Shown here: positions 12,079 to 20,124 of the stretch, piece by piece
How the letters are laid out: each line of letters begins with the position of its first letter
Numbering within the stretch: the stretch's first letter is position 1
Origin: Semisulcospira habei
Lineage: Eukaryota > Mollusca > Gastropoda > Semisulcospiridae
Assembly: GCA_036245525.1 (NCBI GenBank)
Contig: BTPG01000003.1
Location: 136,621,582-136,685,581, forward strand
Direction of reading: 5' to 3'
Length of the DNA stretch: 64,000 bases
Notes under the pieces: model-generated
Database searches by the model: none
Told to the model about the DNA's origin: nothing
Seen by the model: the letters and a program-made list of their open reading frames with translations, nothing else
Position numbers and translations under genes: made by a program

Positions 12079-15000
12079 CTATTAATCCTAGGCAATCGAA
12101 ATGAATTAAAGGTATATCGTTTAAGAAGAAACCAGAATATCTTAGAGTAAATGTCACTAATTTAGTGATCACAGTTGGAAGTAAGACTGGTTAATATATA
12201 TCATAAGACTAAGCTAATACTGAAGGGTTGGGCGAAGTTGGGCGAAGTGCTCTGTAGGTCGGTCACATGACTCCATGCACATACGCACTCTCACTCAGTC
12301 ATTCACGCAAACATCAGTCGGCCTCGGCAATGAATCTCTATGATCGGCCCACAGAGCACACCATGGCACGCTTATGACACAGAAAGGGCTCGGACAGCAC
12401 TAGGATAAAAACTGTTACTAAAACGGTTTGTCCGTGCTTTGAGGGCAGAGTAGCGGCGACCAGACGGAAGCAGGTTAAAGAGACAGTTAGCCGGGTGTGT
12501 AGTGTCGCGTGCAATAAGCCCTGCACGTCTAAGCAGCCGCTGTTGGTACACACTGTCAAGGCTTGGCATGTCTTTGCCGACTATTTTGGATGCTGTCCTG
12601 ACGACACGGTTCAGTCTGTGTTAGAAATACTTTTCTCATAGCAGGCTTTGGATGAAAAGATCAGGCCCAGGCCTTGTTATATCTAAAGACGTGTCTTTTT
12701 CTGGTGGAAGAGTAGGCGCACATCTAAACCTTATTAGACTGATGATCGTTTTGTTCTCACATTTTATTTGATCTGTTTTTTTTTTTAACAGGTCTATGGA
12801 AGTTGAGGTGGCACCAGGTGCTTTTGAAGAACTCAAGAAAATAACCATACAGCAGTGGACCACAGCTCAAGGAGAGGAGAAAATGAGGGGCTTCAACAGA
12901 GAAATGACAGTAAGGGGTTGTATAAATAAGCATTATTATTGTAATAATTCAGTGCGTAATTCATTCAATATGTGCATCATACTGAAAAAAATGCAAATGA
13001 CGTTAGCATTGAAGACATGCTGCATAATGCAGCATGTCTTGAATGCTAGCTTTATTTGCCGTGTACGTATCTCCATATTCAGCACACCTAAATGTGCCTT
13101 GTTATGCGACACGTCTCGAACACTAAATTCATTTGTGATGTACTTGTCTGCAGCATATCTATATCTTGAAAGCTAAAGTTATTTGCAGCATATCTGTATT
13201 GTGTTTGTATGCCTCAAATATCTTTTGAATAGACTGTGATATGTTCTGTCATTTACTTTATTCAGGATCTGATTTGATCGAGTAAACCAAGAAATCATAT
13301 GAAATGTCAATCATACACATTTCAGAACATCTAGATTAACCCTCTCAACCCCACGGCCGCATTTCCAAACTTTTGGAGGCACTGTCTAACGACTATGTAC
13401 CAGTTGTAGGAGATGGACTGATCATGATAATTCAAGGGTAGTGCCATAAGAGCTTGGCGCCTGAAGGCACCAAGCTCATCTGGCACTACCCTTGAATTAC
13501 CATGATCAATCCATCTCTTGCTGCAGGGTCCCGGGCCTAAATGGGTTAACCCTTATCATTCGGAATACACCAGTGTGTGAAATAAATTTGACTAAATAGT
13601 TCAAGGGTAGTGCCAGAATAGCTTGGCGCCTGTAGGCGCCAAGCTATTCTGGCACCACCCTTGAACTAAAGCCATTATTCTATATCCTTATCTGCAAGTA
13701 CTATAATGTAGCTTGCATATATATGGCAGTGTACAAATTTGAAGCTTTTAGCCTCAGTATGATATGGGTTAAAGTGTCAGGGCTTAACTATCTAGTTATG
13801 TATCTCTTTTCGTAAGGGGTGGGAGGGGTAGGTTTGTTTTGCTAGCCTGATTTATATTGTACATTTCAGTGTCTGTGTATGTGCTTCAGTGGCACAATTA
13901 CATTAGTGGCAGCATAGCTTATTATATTACAACTTGGTTCACAATTTATATCCTAGGTTGTCTGCATTTATAAATATAATTTTTGGCCTGAAGGTTGGAA
14001 AGGACTATGCAAGCAATTTCTTCATGTTGAGCCCAGAAGAGGCGCTGAGTGAAGGAGAAAAGGGTTTTACTGCCAGAATGAAAATCAACACAGATGATGG
14101 TGTCTCAGTGTATCGCACCACATCAGACAGCTTTGCCACTTGGATTGAGGTAAGTAGACCTGGTTGGCTGTGATGCAGTCAAGTTTGCTATTTTAGTTAC
14201 TGTGATGACATGGGGACTAGCTTAGTGGACAAGACACTGCGCTGACGGTCGTAAGATCCCGGGTTCGAATCCCCTGGTGGGCAGGAATGGGATGTGGACT
14301 TTTCCTTATTCCCATTGAGTCACATTTACGTACAGACTCGGCTTACGGTTGCCTGTCTCGCCTTCATGTGCACAGCATGCATAATCAAGTGTGCATGTTA
14401 AAAATCCCATTATCACTAATTGAAAAGAGAAGGCCCGGTAGGGCCTGTGAAATGTAAACAGAAATATTTTACATGCACCTAAGTTAATAGCCGGGTGGAG
14501 GTTTGCACATAAAGTAGCGCTTAGTAGCATCAGGCTTTCAAAGCTCCAGCTTCCATCCCTAAGGCAGCGCCTTGAGCATCTTTAATTAGATGGATATGTG
14601 CGCCTTGGAGACGCCATACCATACCATGGCGTGGTCACCTGACTCAAAAGGTCACTGAAAATGACTCATGTGTATAGGAGTTATTTCTAAACCAGAATCA
14701 GCTCAATATAAATGACTTGAGGCATTGGTTAATCATTCAACTACAGCTCTGACTCGATATATCGCGAATCATTATATCGCGATCCCGAATATATCGTGGG
14801 GGGTACCTTGGATCCCCCCCAAAAGTCGGACCGCCGCGGGTGGTGGTGAACCGTAAAATAATTTGTCACCGGCCTTGGCTGCATCACGCTCCATGGGGTG
14901 CTGCAAACACGCCTGACGCGACAGCTGGGAGGGCGTCCACACACTGAACACCCCACAAACCTTCCCCAACTGAAGAACGCATACATACATGTATGTACAT

Positions 15001-16467
15001 AAAGAGGGTAGGAGACAGTCAGCTTCTAGGCTTCTGGCACATGGCAGATGTCTCCCAACTTGATTGGCTGCTGGGTGCATGGGAGCAGCTTCACACAGAC
15101 CACAACGTGACTTCCTCCTAGATATGACCACACACAAATGCGGTAATAGGAAACACCGATTCGATGCGCATCAAGGTCTATACTTTTCACAGGTGTCAAG
15201 TTTCGCCACGCTCAGCAGGCGGCGATTATGGCCCCCAACCTAGAGGGCGTGAAAATCTGACGCTGAACCCTCGTTAACCTCCTCTAACGAAGAATAGAGG
15301 CAATGATAGGAAGACCTTAGGCACAGATGCGAGGGATAATGAATGTCTGTGCTTAAACCCAAATAACTAACTTGCTGCAGAGTTATGCAGTTCGCTGTTG
15401 AAGTTAAAGAGAGGTATGCTACCCTACTGCTGCTCCTCACTGGTCATCGTAATCGGATTTTCTCACTGTGCGTGACGACTCAAACACTAGTGAGGAGATC
15501 AACCTATTCATTGAAGAATAAAGGCTACCAAACTTGTCACGGAAATTGTTTAAATGCGTAAATGTATTTTATGCCTGAATAGAGAAGGAAATGTTCAACA
15601 AAAATGGACCATTTCTGATCCTTCACAAAATAAAAAAAGTTCTTTTGCCATAATGTTAACAGTGCAAGTGTTTCTGAGTGTGAGTGTACTTGGCTTTGAA
15701 AAATGAATGCACAGGCGATGGGTAATGCCTACGATCTCATCGGCCCCCATCCCCATCGGCCGGATATATTGCGGTCCCATTTTATGGACCCCCGACGACC
15801 GCTATAAATCGAGTCGGAGCTGTACCTGCAAATGACATAATACTCACGACCCCGTGCGCCTACAGGTTCCCTGAAAATCTGTACCTCTGTCAGAGATCGG
15901 TGTATTTGGTATTCAATACAGATTGAGGCAGACTGTGGGTAATCATGTGTTTTGCAAGATTAGACTGAAGAACAATGAACCTTTTGGCCAATAGCGGTTT
16001 TTGTCATGACGATTCCTGCAGGAATCGTGACAAAAACCGCTACCGACAGCCAAAAGGTTAAGCAGATAGTATGCACTGTTCACCTTTAGTCCTCCCTTGT
16101 CTCTGCAATCTTCGAAGGACAACTTCGAATTTGTGAATGGTGGCCTTAGGGCACATGTACTGAGTAGACATTTTTGTTATAAATAATGGGTGGTGTATTG
16201 AAAATGCACTGTCTTTATTTGCTGCAGGTGAAAGATGTCAGCATTAGCGATGGAAAGGCAACTTTCCAGGCACAACATGGGGGTGTGTACGTTGCTCGTA
16301 CAGATAAAGACAATGTTGGTATGATTGTTGGAATCACCATTGCTTGTGTAGTGGTGGTGGCTGTCATTGTGGGTGCTGTTTTTTACTTCAGACGTCATCC
16401 GAACAAATGGCAGGCAGTGAGATCAACTTGTAGAAATGCAGGGCGCTCAATTCATTCCAAGGTGTAA
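3..16467 (+). CDS. Protein DD3-3-like membrane glycoprotein, 3' eight coding exons (5' end outside window)
   Basis: Exons at 3-202, 480-728, 1452-1619, 2004-2239, 3069-3288, 12792-12909, 13994-14149 and 16228-16467 join with GT-AG borders, and every codon phase closes, ending at TAA 16465-16467. The product resembles the DD3-3 family first described in Dictyostelium: it has the signatures [47 protein letters not shown] and HMQWTGSN, followed by an ADRSNI-like GTDRSNIV. The block around AVEYDF and HMQWTGS looks cupredoxin-like (inference). The last exon adds a roughly 23-residue hydrophobic helix ([14 protein letters not shown] onward) and a basic tail starting FRRHPNKW, so a type I membrane topology is likely. 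The function in animals is not established. The large introns (3289-12791, 14150-16227) are filled with transposons. The N-terminus and signal peptide lie upstream of the window. Confidence 0.85.
480..728 (+). CDS. DD3-3-like exon B
   Basis: The acceptor TTTTTGCAG ends at 479 and the donor AG|GTAAGA begins at 729. The exon encodes [14 protein letters not shown] through [14 protein letters not shown], a conserved DD3-3 family stretch. It starts and ends inside Arg codons that match its neighbours in phase. Confidence 0.85.
792..1005. mobile_element. TTAA-bounded hairpin MITE, family A, copy 1
   Basis: It starts TTAACTCATTCAGCCCC and ends GGGGTAAAATGTGTTAA, with TTAA at each end. The centre is a long hairpin whose arms contain TTCAAGGGTGGTGCCAGAAT-type sequence around a short loop near 879. 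There is no coding sequence. TTAA ends suggest mobilisation by a piggyBac-type transposase (inference). Confidence 0.75.
1002..1215. mobile_element. TTAA-bounded hairpin MITE, family A, copy 2
   Basis: It begins with the same TTAA (1002-1005) that ends copy 1. Terminal inverted repeats are TTAACTCATTCTACCCC and GGGGTAGAATGAGTTAA. The hairpin core, about 1048-1136, is nearly perfect. The two elements abut head to tail in one DD3-3-like intron. Confidence 0.8.
1452..1619 (+). CDS. DD3-3-like exon C
   Basis: The acceptor TGTTCAG ends at 1451 and the donor CA|GTAAGT begins at 1620. The exon encodes [12 protein letters not shown], then [20 protein letters not shown] and [11 protein letters not shown]. 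This is the start of the cupredoxin-like core and a family hallmark. Confidence 0.88.
1916..2012 (+). repeat. 48-bp tandem duplication spanning a splice acceptor
   Basis: Two adjacent, apparently identical copies contain TATAAAAAATAGTTTTAATC, the polypyrimidine tract, the AG acceptor and the first exon bases GTGGACAGG. The period is 48 bp, a multiple of three, and the extra copy has no stop in the exon frame. Both acceptors are therefore potentially productive. Confidence 0.85.
2004..2239 (+). CDS. DD3-3-like exon D, with a duplicated acceptor
   Basis: The exon encodes [20 protein letters not shown], then [16 protein letters not shown] to ETLAFLDP. The acceptor used here ends at 2003. A second identical acceptor lies exactly 48 bp upstream (AG at 1954-1955) because the acceptor and exon start are tandemly duplicated. 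Using it would add 16 residues in frame. The donor is at 2240-2241. Confidence 0.87.
2271..2480. mobile_element. TTAA-bounded hairpin MITE, family C
   Basis: Bounded by TTAACTCCTTCACTGC and GCAGTGAAGGGTTTAA. The core is an inverted repeat built on ATGAGCCCCTGCA and TGCGGGGCTCATGAGGATCT. Related cores lie at 3417-3485, 18660-18735, 25210-25280 and 63525-63590. Confidence 0.7.
3069..3288 (+). CDS. DD3-3-like exon E
   Basis: The acceptor TTTCTCAG ends at 3068 and the donor GG|GTGAGC begins at 3289. The exon encodes [17 protein letters not shown], then [20 protein letters not shown] and GRIIVYTNP. The [14 protein letters not shown] segment is a conserved family signature. A roughly 9.5 kb intron follows. 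Confidence 0.86.
3417..3485. repeat. Family C hairpin core
   Basis: A nearly perfect inverted repeat: GCAAGAGGTATAGATCCTCA pairs with TGAGGATCTATACCTCTTGC around CCCCTGCA/TGCAGGGG. It is followed by GTTAACCCC at about 3510, which also begins a fragment of another dispersed repeat (CATGCATCCACTGGTACTG). Confidence 0.7.
3908..4088 (+). repeat. DIRS copy 1 left inverted terminal repeat
   Basis: It begins ATTACCGATGGCATTACTAT and is repeated inverted at 10035-10214 with near-complete identity, including GTGTGTAGCACACAAC and the stretch with GGATCCAAGCACTATGACC. Confidence 0.88.
4369..6630 (+). pseudogene. DIRS copy 1 ORF1 (Gag-like), frameshifted
   Basis: The likely start is ATG 4369 (MASSVSKTC). 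A frameshift inside the N-terminal Cys-rich domain is inferred by comparison with copy 2; in the other frame it reads [23 protein letters not shown]-rich segment with C tracts and roughly 160-bp repeats follows (about 4950-5530), then an Arg/Ser-rich part and the conserved core with [10 protein letters not shown] (about 6160) and [11 protein letters not shown]. The core continues without a stop into the reverse-transcriptase N-terminal part (336-codon frame 6135-7145). Gag function is inferred from position and from similarity among the three copies. Confidence 0.7.
4950..5530 (+). repeat. GC-rich tandem repeat, about 157-167 bp units, inside ORF1
   Basis: The motif GTCCCCTCCCCGCT recurs near 5090, 5257 and 5414. 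Each unit also has CCTGAGCGGGCTTGGCG-like and CGGGCCCGGTGTGA-like blocks. C runs of 12-19 bases mark the unit boundaries. The repeats appear only in DIRS copy 1. Confidence 0.75.
6900..8420 (+). pseudogene. DIRS copy 1 reverse transcriptase-RNase H, broken
   Basis: The N-terminal part ([23 protein letters not shown]) ends at TAG 7143-7145. A one-base loss there shifts the frame into [15 protein letters not shown]. The palm motif [12 protein letters not shown] is followed by a damaged stretch and then [11 protein letters not shown], with the YLDD catalytic box intact (about 7465-7500). RNase H follows: [49 protein letters not shown]. Several frame changes make it non-functional. Confidence 0.8.
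8560..9735 (+). pseudogene. DIRS copy 1 tyrosine recombinase, broken
   Basis: N-terminal DNA-binding part: [14 protein letters not shown], then after a frame change [17 protein letters not shown] and [20 protein letters not shown], ending in a stop where the other copies continue (YLSMIADT). Catalytic part: [10 protein letters not shown] with box I Arg (about 9210). The C-terminal frame 9462-9734 keeps HEVR (box II His and Arg), GGWRS and the FARFYLK tyrosine. The catalytic residues survive but the frames are not continuous. Confidence 0.78.
9906..9997. repeat. DIRS copy 1 internal complementary region
   Basis: The sequence joins the extreme right end (ATGCCATCGGTAA) to the extreme left end (TTACCGATGGCAT) through an A/T-rich centre. 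This is the circle-junction-like segment that templates end completion in DIRS1 models. Confidence 0.8.
10035..10214 (-). repeat. DIRS copy 1 right inverted terminal repeat
   Basis: Inverted copy of 3908-4088. It is followed by the AT-rich extension AAGTATTTTTTAAAAAAATA up to the element end near 10,256. Confidence 0.87.
10257..10595. other. Intronic sequence without recognised feature
   Basis: AT-rich sequence between the DIRS right end and the hAT-like pseudogene. I recognise no coding similarity and no repeat. Confidence 0.4.
10596..11300 (+). pseudogene. hAT / ZNF862-like transposase N-terminal fragment, degenerate
   Basis: ATG 10596 starts [19 protein letters not shown], followed by a Ser-rich linker. 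After a stop and frame change come [20 protein letters not shown], a TTF/BED-type zinc-finger pattern, then [17 protein letters not shown]. After another frame change come [18 protein letters not shown] and [12 protein letters not shown]. This order is typical of hAT-derived 'zinc finger protein 862-like' proteins. Stops and frameshifts make it a dead fragment in the DD3-3-like intron. Family call from motif memory. Confidence 0.55.
11301..12010. other. Intronic sequence, little recognised
   Basis: It holds a short mirrored microsatellite (GT run followed by a CA run, 11309-11340), AT-rich unique sequence and a poly(A) run near 11891. I see no coding signal. Confidence 0.4.
12011..12076. repeat. 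(CA)n microsatellite
   Basis: An uninterrupted CA dinucleotide run of roughly 33 units. Confidence 0.95.
12372..12615 (-). pseudogene. LINE reverse-transcriptase C-terminal fragment (CR1/L2/Rex1-like)
   Basis: Minus-strand frame reading [20 protein letters not shown], then [37 protein letters not shown] and [14 protein letters not shown]. The LLPSGRR...KARTxR...NSFxPxA pattern is the extreme C-terminus of CR1-group reverse transcriptases. The intact-looking copy at 54.3-56.5 kb shows the same pattern. 5'-truncated and dead. Confidence 0.7.
12792..12909 (+). CDS. DD3-3-like exon F
   Basis: A T-rich tract and ACAG acceptor end at 12791; the donor ACA|GTAAGG begins at 12910. The exon encodes [20 protein letters not shown], then [19 protein letters not shown]. 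It joins exon E in phase (shared Gly codon) and ends in phase 0. Assignment to this gene rests on phase, strand and position. Confidence 0.75.
13336..13549. mobile_element. TTAA hairpin MITE, family A, copy 3
   Basis: TTAACCCTCTCAACCCC ... CCTAAATGGGTTAA, with hairpin core 13415-13515 (CAAGGGTAGTGCCATAAGAG with its inverse). Its terminal TTAA is shared with the next element. Confidence 0.78.
13546..13772. mobile_element. TTAA hairpin MITE, family A subtype, copy 4
   Basis: TTAACCCTTATCATTCGG ... GTATGATATGGGTTAA, with hairpin core about 13598-13665 (AGTTCAAGGGTAGTGCCAGA and inverse). It is clearly the inverted relative of the element at 59755-59977, sharing the flanks TTATCATTCGGAATACAC and AGCTTTTAGCCTCAGTATGA. 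It abuts copy 3 by a common TTAA. Confidence 0.8.
13994..14149 (+). CDS. DD3-3-like exon G
   Basis: The phase-0 start at 13994 (after CTGAAG) is needed to follow exon F. The alternative acceptor at 13955-13956 would bring a stop in phase 0. The exon encodes [20 protein letters not shown] through [11 protein letters not shown]. The donor GAG|GTAAGT begins at 14150. The acceptor has a weak pyrimidine tract, so its exact border is the least certain in the gene. Confidence 0.68.
14212..14628 (+). mobile_element. tRNA-derived SINE
   Basis: The tRNA-like head at 14212-14283 has an A-box-like TAGCTTAGTGGACAAG and a perfect B-box GGTTCGAATCC (14262-14272). A roughly 340-bp unrelated body follows, ending in short repeats (CCATACCATACCAT). 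It lies 60 bp after the exon G donor, in sense orientation. The head does not form a full tRNA gene. Confidence 0.72.
14744..15822. mobile_element. pogo/Tigger-like non-autonomous DNA transposon
   Basis: Terminal inverted repeats are CAGCTCTGACTCGATATAT at the left and ATAAATCGAGTCGGAGCTG at the right, flanked by TA on both sides (14742-14743, 15823-15824). It is 1,079 bp with no transposase frame. TA target and CAG...CTG ends fit Tc1/mariner-pogo relatives (inference). Confidence 0.72.
15976..16061. mobile_element. Hairpin MITE, family B, copy 1
   Basis: A palindrome with GCGGTTTTTGTCATGACGAT and its inverse around CCTGCAGG, flanked by CCTTTTGGC and GCCAAAAGGTTAA. It is a solo hairpin of under 90 bp, 170 bp before the last DD3-3-like exon. 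Confidence 0.75.
16228..16467 (+). CDS. DD3-3-like terminal exon with transmembrane helix
   Basis: The acceptor GCTGCAG ends at 16227 and the stop is TAA at 16465-16467. It encodes [20 protein letters not shown], then a hydrophobic helix ([20 protein letters not shown]) and a basic cytoplasmic-type tail starting FRRHPNKW and ending SIHSKV. The helix anchors the protein in a membrane; everything before it would be lumenal or extracellular. Confidence 0.87.
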   Translation: MKDVSISDGKATFQAQHGGVYVARTDKDNVGMIVGITIACVVVVAVIVGAVFYFRRHPNKWQAVRSTCRNAGRSIHSKV

Positions 16468-17774
16468 AAGGGTCTTAGTTTGACAAAAAGGTGACTTCCA
16501 AGCGTGTAAAATAACCAGCAAAGAAAGAAACAAGCTAAAGACAGAGAAGACAAATGCTTGTTTCTGTCTGTCTTTGTTATTGCCTTGTTATGTTGCATTG
16601 CAGAAATGCTAAGCACTCACTACCCATCAAGTTGTAAATGTGGGAATGTTCTAGTGAGATTGTTACTTTGTCACAGAAATGCAGAGCGCTCACTTCATGA
16701 CAAATTGTAAATGGGCAATTGTCAGGCTTGGCCAGTGGCTTAGAACATTTTAATGAGATTGTTACTATCTCGTTACTTTCTGTCATGCGAGAGTTAATGT
16801 GAAATGTGTTGGTTTGGCCAAACTCAAGGACATTCTAATGAGATTATTATTGCCTGGTTACTTTCTGTGGTTATGACAATATGTTAGATTGAAATGTGTC
16901 ATTTTAACTTTTCCTACTGGAATCGCCTTGATATAAAGGGTTACCAACAACCAAAGGGTTGTCAGTTTCTGATTTGTATAAACTGTTGTTAGAGCATTAC
17001 AAAGGTTTTGATATCCATCCTACTGCATAGCCAACATTTTCACTTGGCATAATGTCTGTACACTTTTTTTGTGTGTGTGTGCGCATAGATCTTAAAGGCA
17101 ATGTTACTGCTAGCTGGAAAGTGTTAAGGCATTTTTTTTAGCTGTGTTTTGTGGACTCGGACCATCCTGCGCAAGTGATTATATTAGAGTGCAATAGTTT
17201 TAACACTTGTAGTATTATGTATGTATAGATCTGTGATGTTGGATCTTACAGCCAGAGGCAGTAAGGTCAAAATCACAGACCAGCATGCTTTTGTGCTGTG
17301 TTTGAATTTTTCGGTTCAAACCTCCAAGGTTCAAAACCACAGACCAGATGTATGTACATACCTGCATAACATTTCTGCTGTTTTTGTAGACTATGACTTC
17401 TCCACGTCATGTTTGAATTTGCTCATTGCAAGAACCTCAACCTTCAACACATTCCTTACGTTGATAATGTATAGTGAACTGTTTGATACCTATGCAAGTG
17501 TGCGTGTGTGTGTGTTTAGAATTATTAGCTTATGCATGCTTTAATTTCTTTTCTTTACCATACTTTGTTGATGTGAAGTATAGCAGTGATTCACAACAAT
17601 AATATATTTACCATTGTGTGCCTGTGCTGCAAATTGAGTGATGAACTATATAGGTAAAATTTTATCAGTAGAGCTATCAGTTCTGTCAAAAGGCACTTTT
17701 GTCCGTGTCAGAAAATAATATAATGAAGATGGATGGGTGACATAAAGAATTTGCCCATGTTTAGTATTTTTATA

Positions 17775-17875
17775 TTAACCCTTTGGCTGTCCACAGCACT
17801 TTTTGTCAAGATGATTCCTGCAGGAATCATCATGACAAAAAATACAATGGACTCGATGGACAGCCAAAGGGTTAA
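17775..17875. mobile_element. TTAA hairpin MITE, family B, copy 2
   Basis: TTAACCCTTTGGCTGTCCA ... TGGACAGCCAAAGGGTTAA, with a central GATTCCTGCAGGAATC. Both TTAA ends and both arms are intact. It lies in the 3' UTR of the DD3-3-like gene, so it would be transcribed as a hairpin. Confidence 0.8.
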
Positions 17876-18312
17876 AAGCATATTCGCGGAGGTTTATTCT
17901 TTTTACAGGAATATGCTACTCCATTTTAATGGTGACTATACTGGTAGTGTCATTGCTATCATGTTTTGTTTTGGATGGGGAATATTTTTCAGAGAAGTTC
18001 CTTTTTTAAATTTAACAGGGAATGTGTTATTTATTTTGTCACTGGTAGTATTGTTGCTGTAGTGTTTACAGCTGAAATTATTAAAAAAAAAAATTAAAAC
18101 TGTCAAAATATCTGGACTGAAAAATGCAGTTTGGCTGTTTATGCTTGTACAAGTGTAACAAAAACATTGTTTTCATGCGCAAAAGCACATTTGCAAATTA
18201 TAAATTATGGGCACCATCATGTAATTACATTCCAATTTTATGTGAGATGACTTTTGCTTTTGAATACATGCTGGTAATGTGAAACTATGACTGCTGGTCA
18301 GTCTAATGCTAT

Positions 18313-18322
18313 AAATAAATAA
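18313..18322 (+). terminator. Poly(A) signals, overlapping AATAAA
   Basis: Two overlapping AATAAA hexamers lie about 1.85 kb after the DD3-3-like stop codon, followed by T/G-rich sequence (TTGTGTGTG) typical of a downstream element. This is the best candidate 3' end of that gene. Confidence 0.5.
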
Positions 18323-18585
18323 ATGCTTTTATACTCATGTTGTGTGTGTACCTATGTGTATGTGCTGTTAAGAAAAATACAAATATTCGTAGGATGGAAT
18401 CCACTTTTAGTTCAGAATCCAGAGTGAGCACATCCAACTAGTAGAAGTAACATCCATGCAATAACTGTATATATTAGTACCGGTGGTTGCATGTGTAATG
18501 GGGTTAAGCACTGTGGCCTGAAAATGACATGTTTCCGTTAAATGGATGGCCTGATGAGCTGATTCCACTGGACAGTTTGCAATCT

Positions 18586-18782
18586 AACCCCTCCACTGCC
18601 AGTGAATGCACAGTATGAAATCTTTATTAATTCAACACCAAAGAGCCCTAGCCGTTCAAAGGAATATGGTATCAGCAAGAGGCACAGATCAGAAGCCCCT
18701 GCAACTTAGGAGGTTCAAGATGATCTATGTCTGTTGCAGTTTAATTGGATTAATTTTGTTTTTTCAGCAGTAAAGGGATTAT
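18586..18782. repeat. Degenerate family C hairpin element
   Basis: CTAACCCCTCCACTGCC at the left and GCAGTAAAGGGATTA at the right, with a decayed core (AAGAGGCACAGATC, GATCTATGTCTGTTGCAG). Confidence 0.55.
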
Positions 18783-19147
18783 GTGCTACTCGCATAGGGG
18801 CATAATCCAACACCGAAATAAAAGACAAATTATTTTCATGTTATGTATCAAATTATGCCACCAGTTTTGCCAGTCGCATGTCAGTTTTGCTCTGATAAAT
18901 CAACTCTATCTTATTGTGTTACTGAAATACATCCATGTTTGTCAAAACTCATAAATCACACAAAATGCAAAGAAATTTTCATTCACACCATTCAAAAGGA
19001 AATGTACATGTTGGTCACTGTAACTGAAAATTCTGATCATCACAATAGGTTCATGCTATCAGACCTATGTAGCCTGATTGAACAGAATGTTTTCTGGACA
19101 CTGACCTGTTAGTCAAAGTGGAGGACCCTTTGTTTCTTCAAAAACAT

Positions 19148-19312
19148 TACCGATGACATGACTTTGTGGAGTGTCCACTCCTTGCTCAATTCTAGCCTAA
19201 GAACCCCTTGTGTAAACACAACCCGGGAGGCACTCGGGGAACCCCCAGAGGGGCCGAGAGTTGTCTCCCGCTCCTGCCCACCGGCACTATTCACCTGTGA
19301 ACTCCAGTCACG
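19148..19312 (+). repeat. DIRS copy 2 left inverted terminal repeat
   Basis: TACCGATGACATGACTTTGT ... GTGAACTCCAGTCACG. It is matched inverted at 24715-24879, the same 165-bp length. Confidence 0.88.
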
Positions 19313-20124
19313 CTTCTTAGGCTCACGCGTTTAGATGTGTTTTCTCTAGCCTCTGGCCTTGGATGTTTTTTTTCGACCGGTTCGGTCTGCCTTCTTGCTT
19401 CGTCTTGGTTGGCTTCTACGCTACTGCCTTGGGTTCTTCTTGGCGGCTACACTTCGTTCGTGTTCAAGGATTTCTCTCTCGCTGGCTTGGCCGGTCGGAC
19501 AGTGGGTGTCATGGAACTTTCTCCATCTGTTTCCGCTCCGACTGAGAGGTAAGGTAGTTAGAGGAACCTCGACCGTTGCCCGGGCGGGGCACCGGTACGA
19601 ACAGCTTGGTTCTGCATAGCTTTTTATCGCTATGGGGTTCTTTTGGGATAGCCTTTACGCACCTATTTTGCCTGATTGGCTGAGGAATGTTTCGCTCTGG
19701 CGTTTGGCGGGTTTTTCGCGCCATGGCCAGTTGCATGGTGGGAGTTTGGTTAGGACCATACCTAACTTTACTTAGGCTTTGCGTGTTATACACTCTGCAT
19801 TGTTGCGTAGACTTGAACGCTCACTTTGTCCCGGCAGGGTTTTCTTCCCTTCGCCGTGGTGTTGACTTGTTTCTTGCATAAAACTGTTGGCAGTGAGTGA
19901 GCCGCAGGCTGGCCCCTTTAACTTGTATGCCTCTCACCAGGGTAACTTGGGCTGATTTGTTACCGGGCTGGCGGGTCTTACCCGGCACCGGCTTGGCATA
20001 ATTTGTTTATGGTGTACATTGGTATTGTAAGATGTGTTATGCGAGACCACGCCCGGATTAGGGCGGGGGTTTGTAGACACTCGCCGAGTGCCTTCATGTT
20101 TTTGTGTGTTGCAGTGGCCTGCTA

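Larger units (their letters stand above)
16468..18335 (+). other. DD3-3-like 3' UTR (probable)
   Basis: There is no splice-compatible coding sequence after the stop. The region is AT-rich, with overlapping AATAAA signals near 18313-18322 that would end a transcript at about 18,335. It includes a TTAA hairpin element at 17775-17875. The UTR length is inferred. Confidence 0.45.

Noticed and set aside
14212..14283. tRNA gene
   Set aside because: It has A- and B-box-like sequence, but no full cloverleaf was evident and it runs straight into a SINE body.
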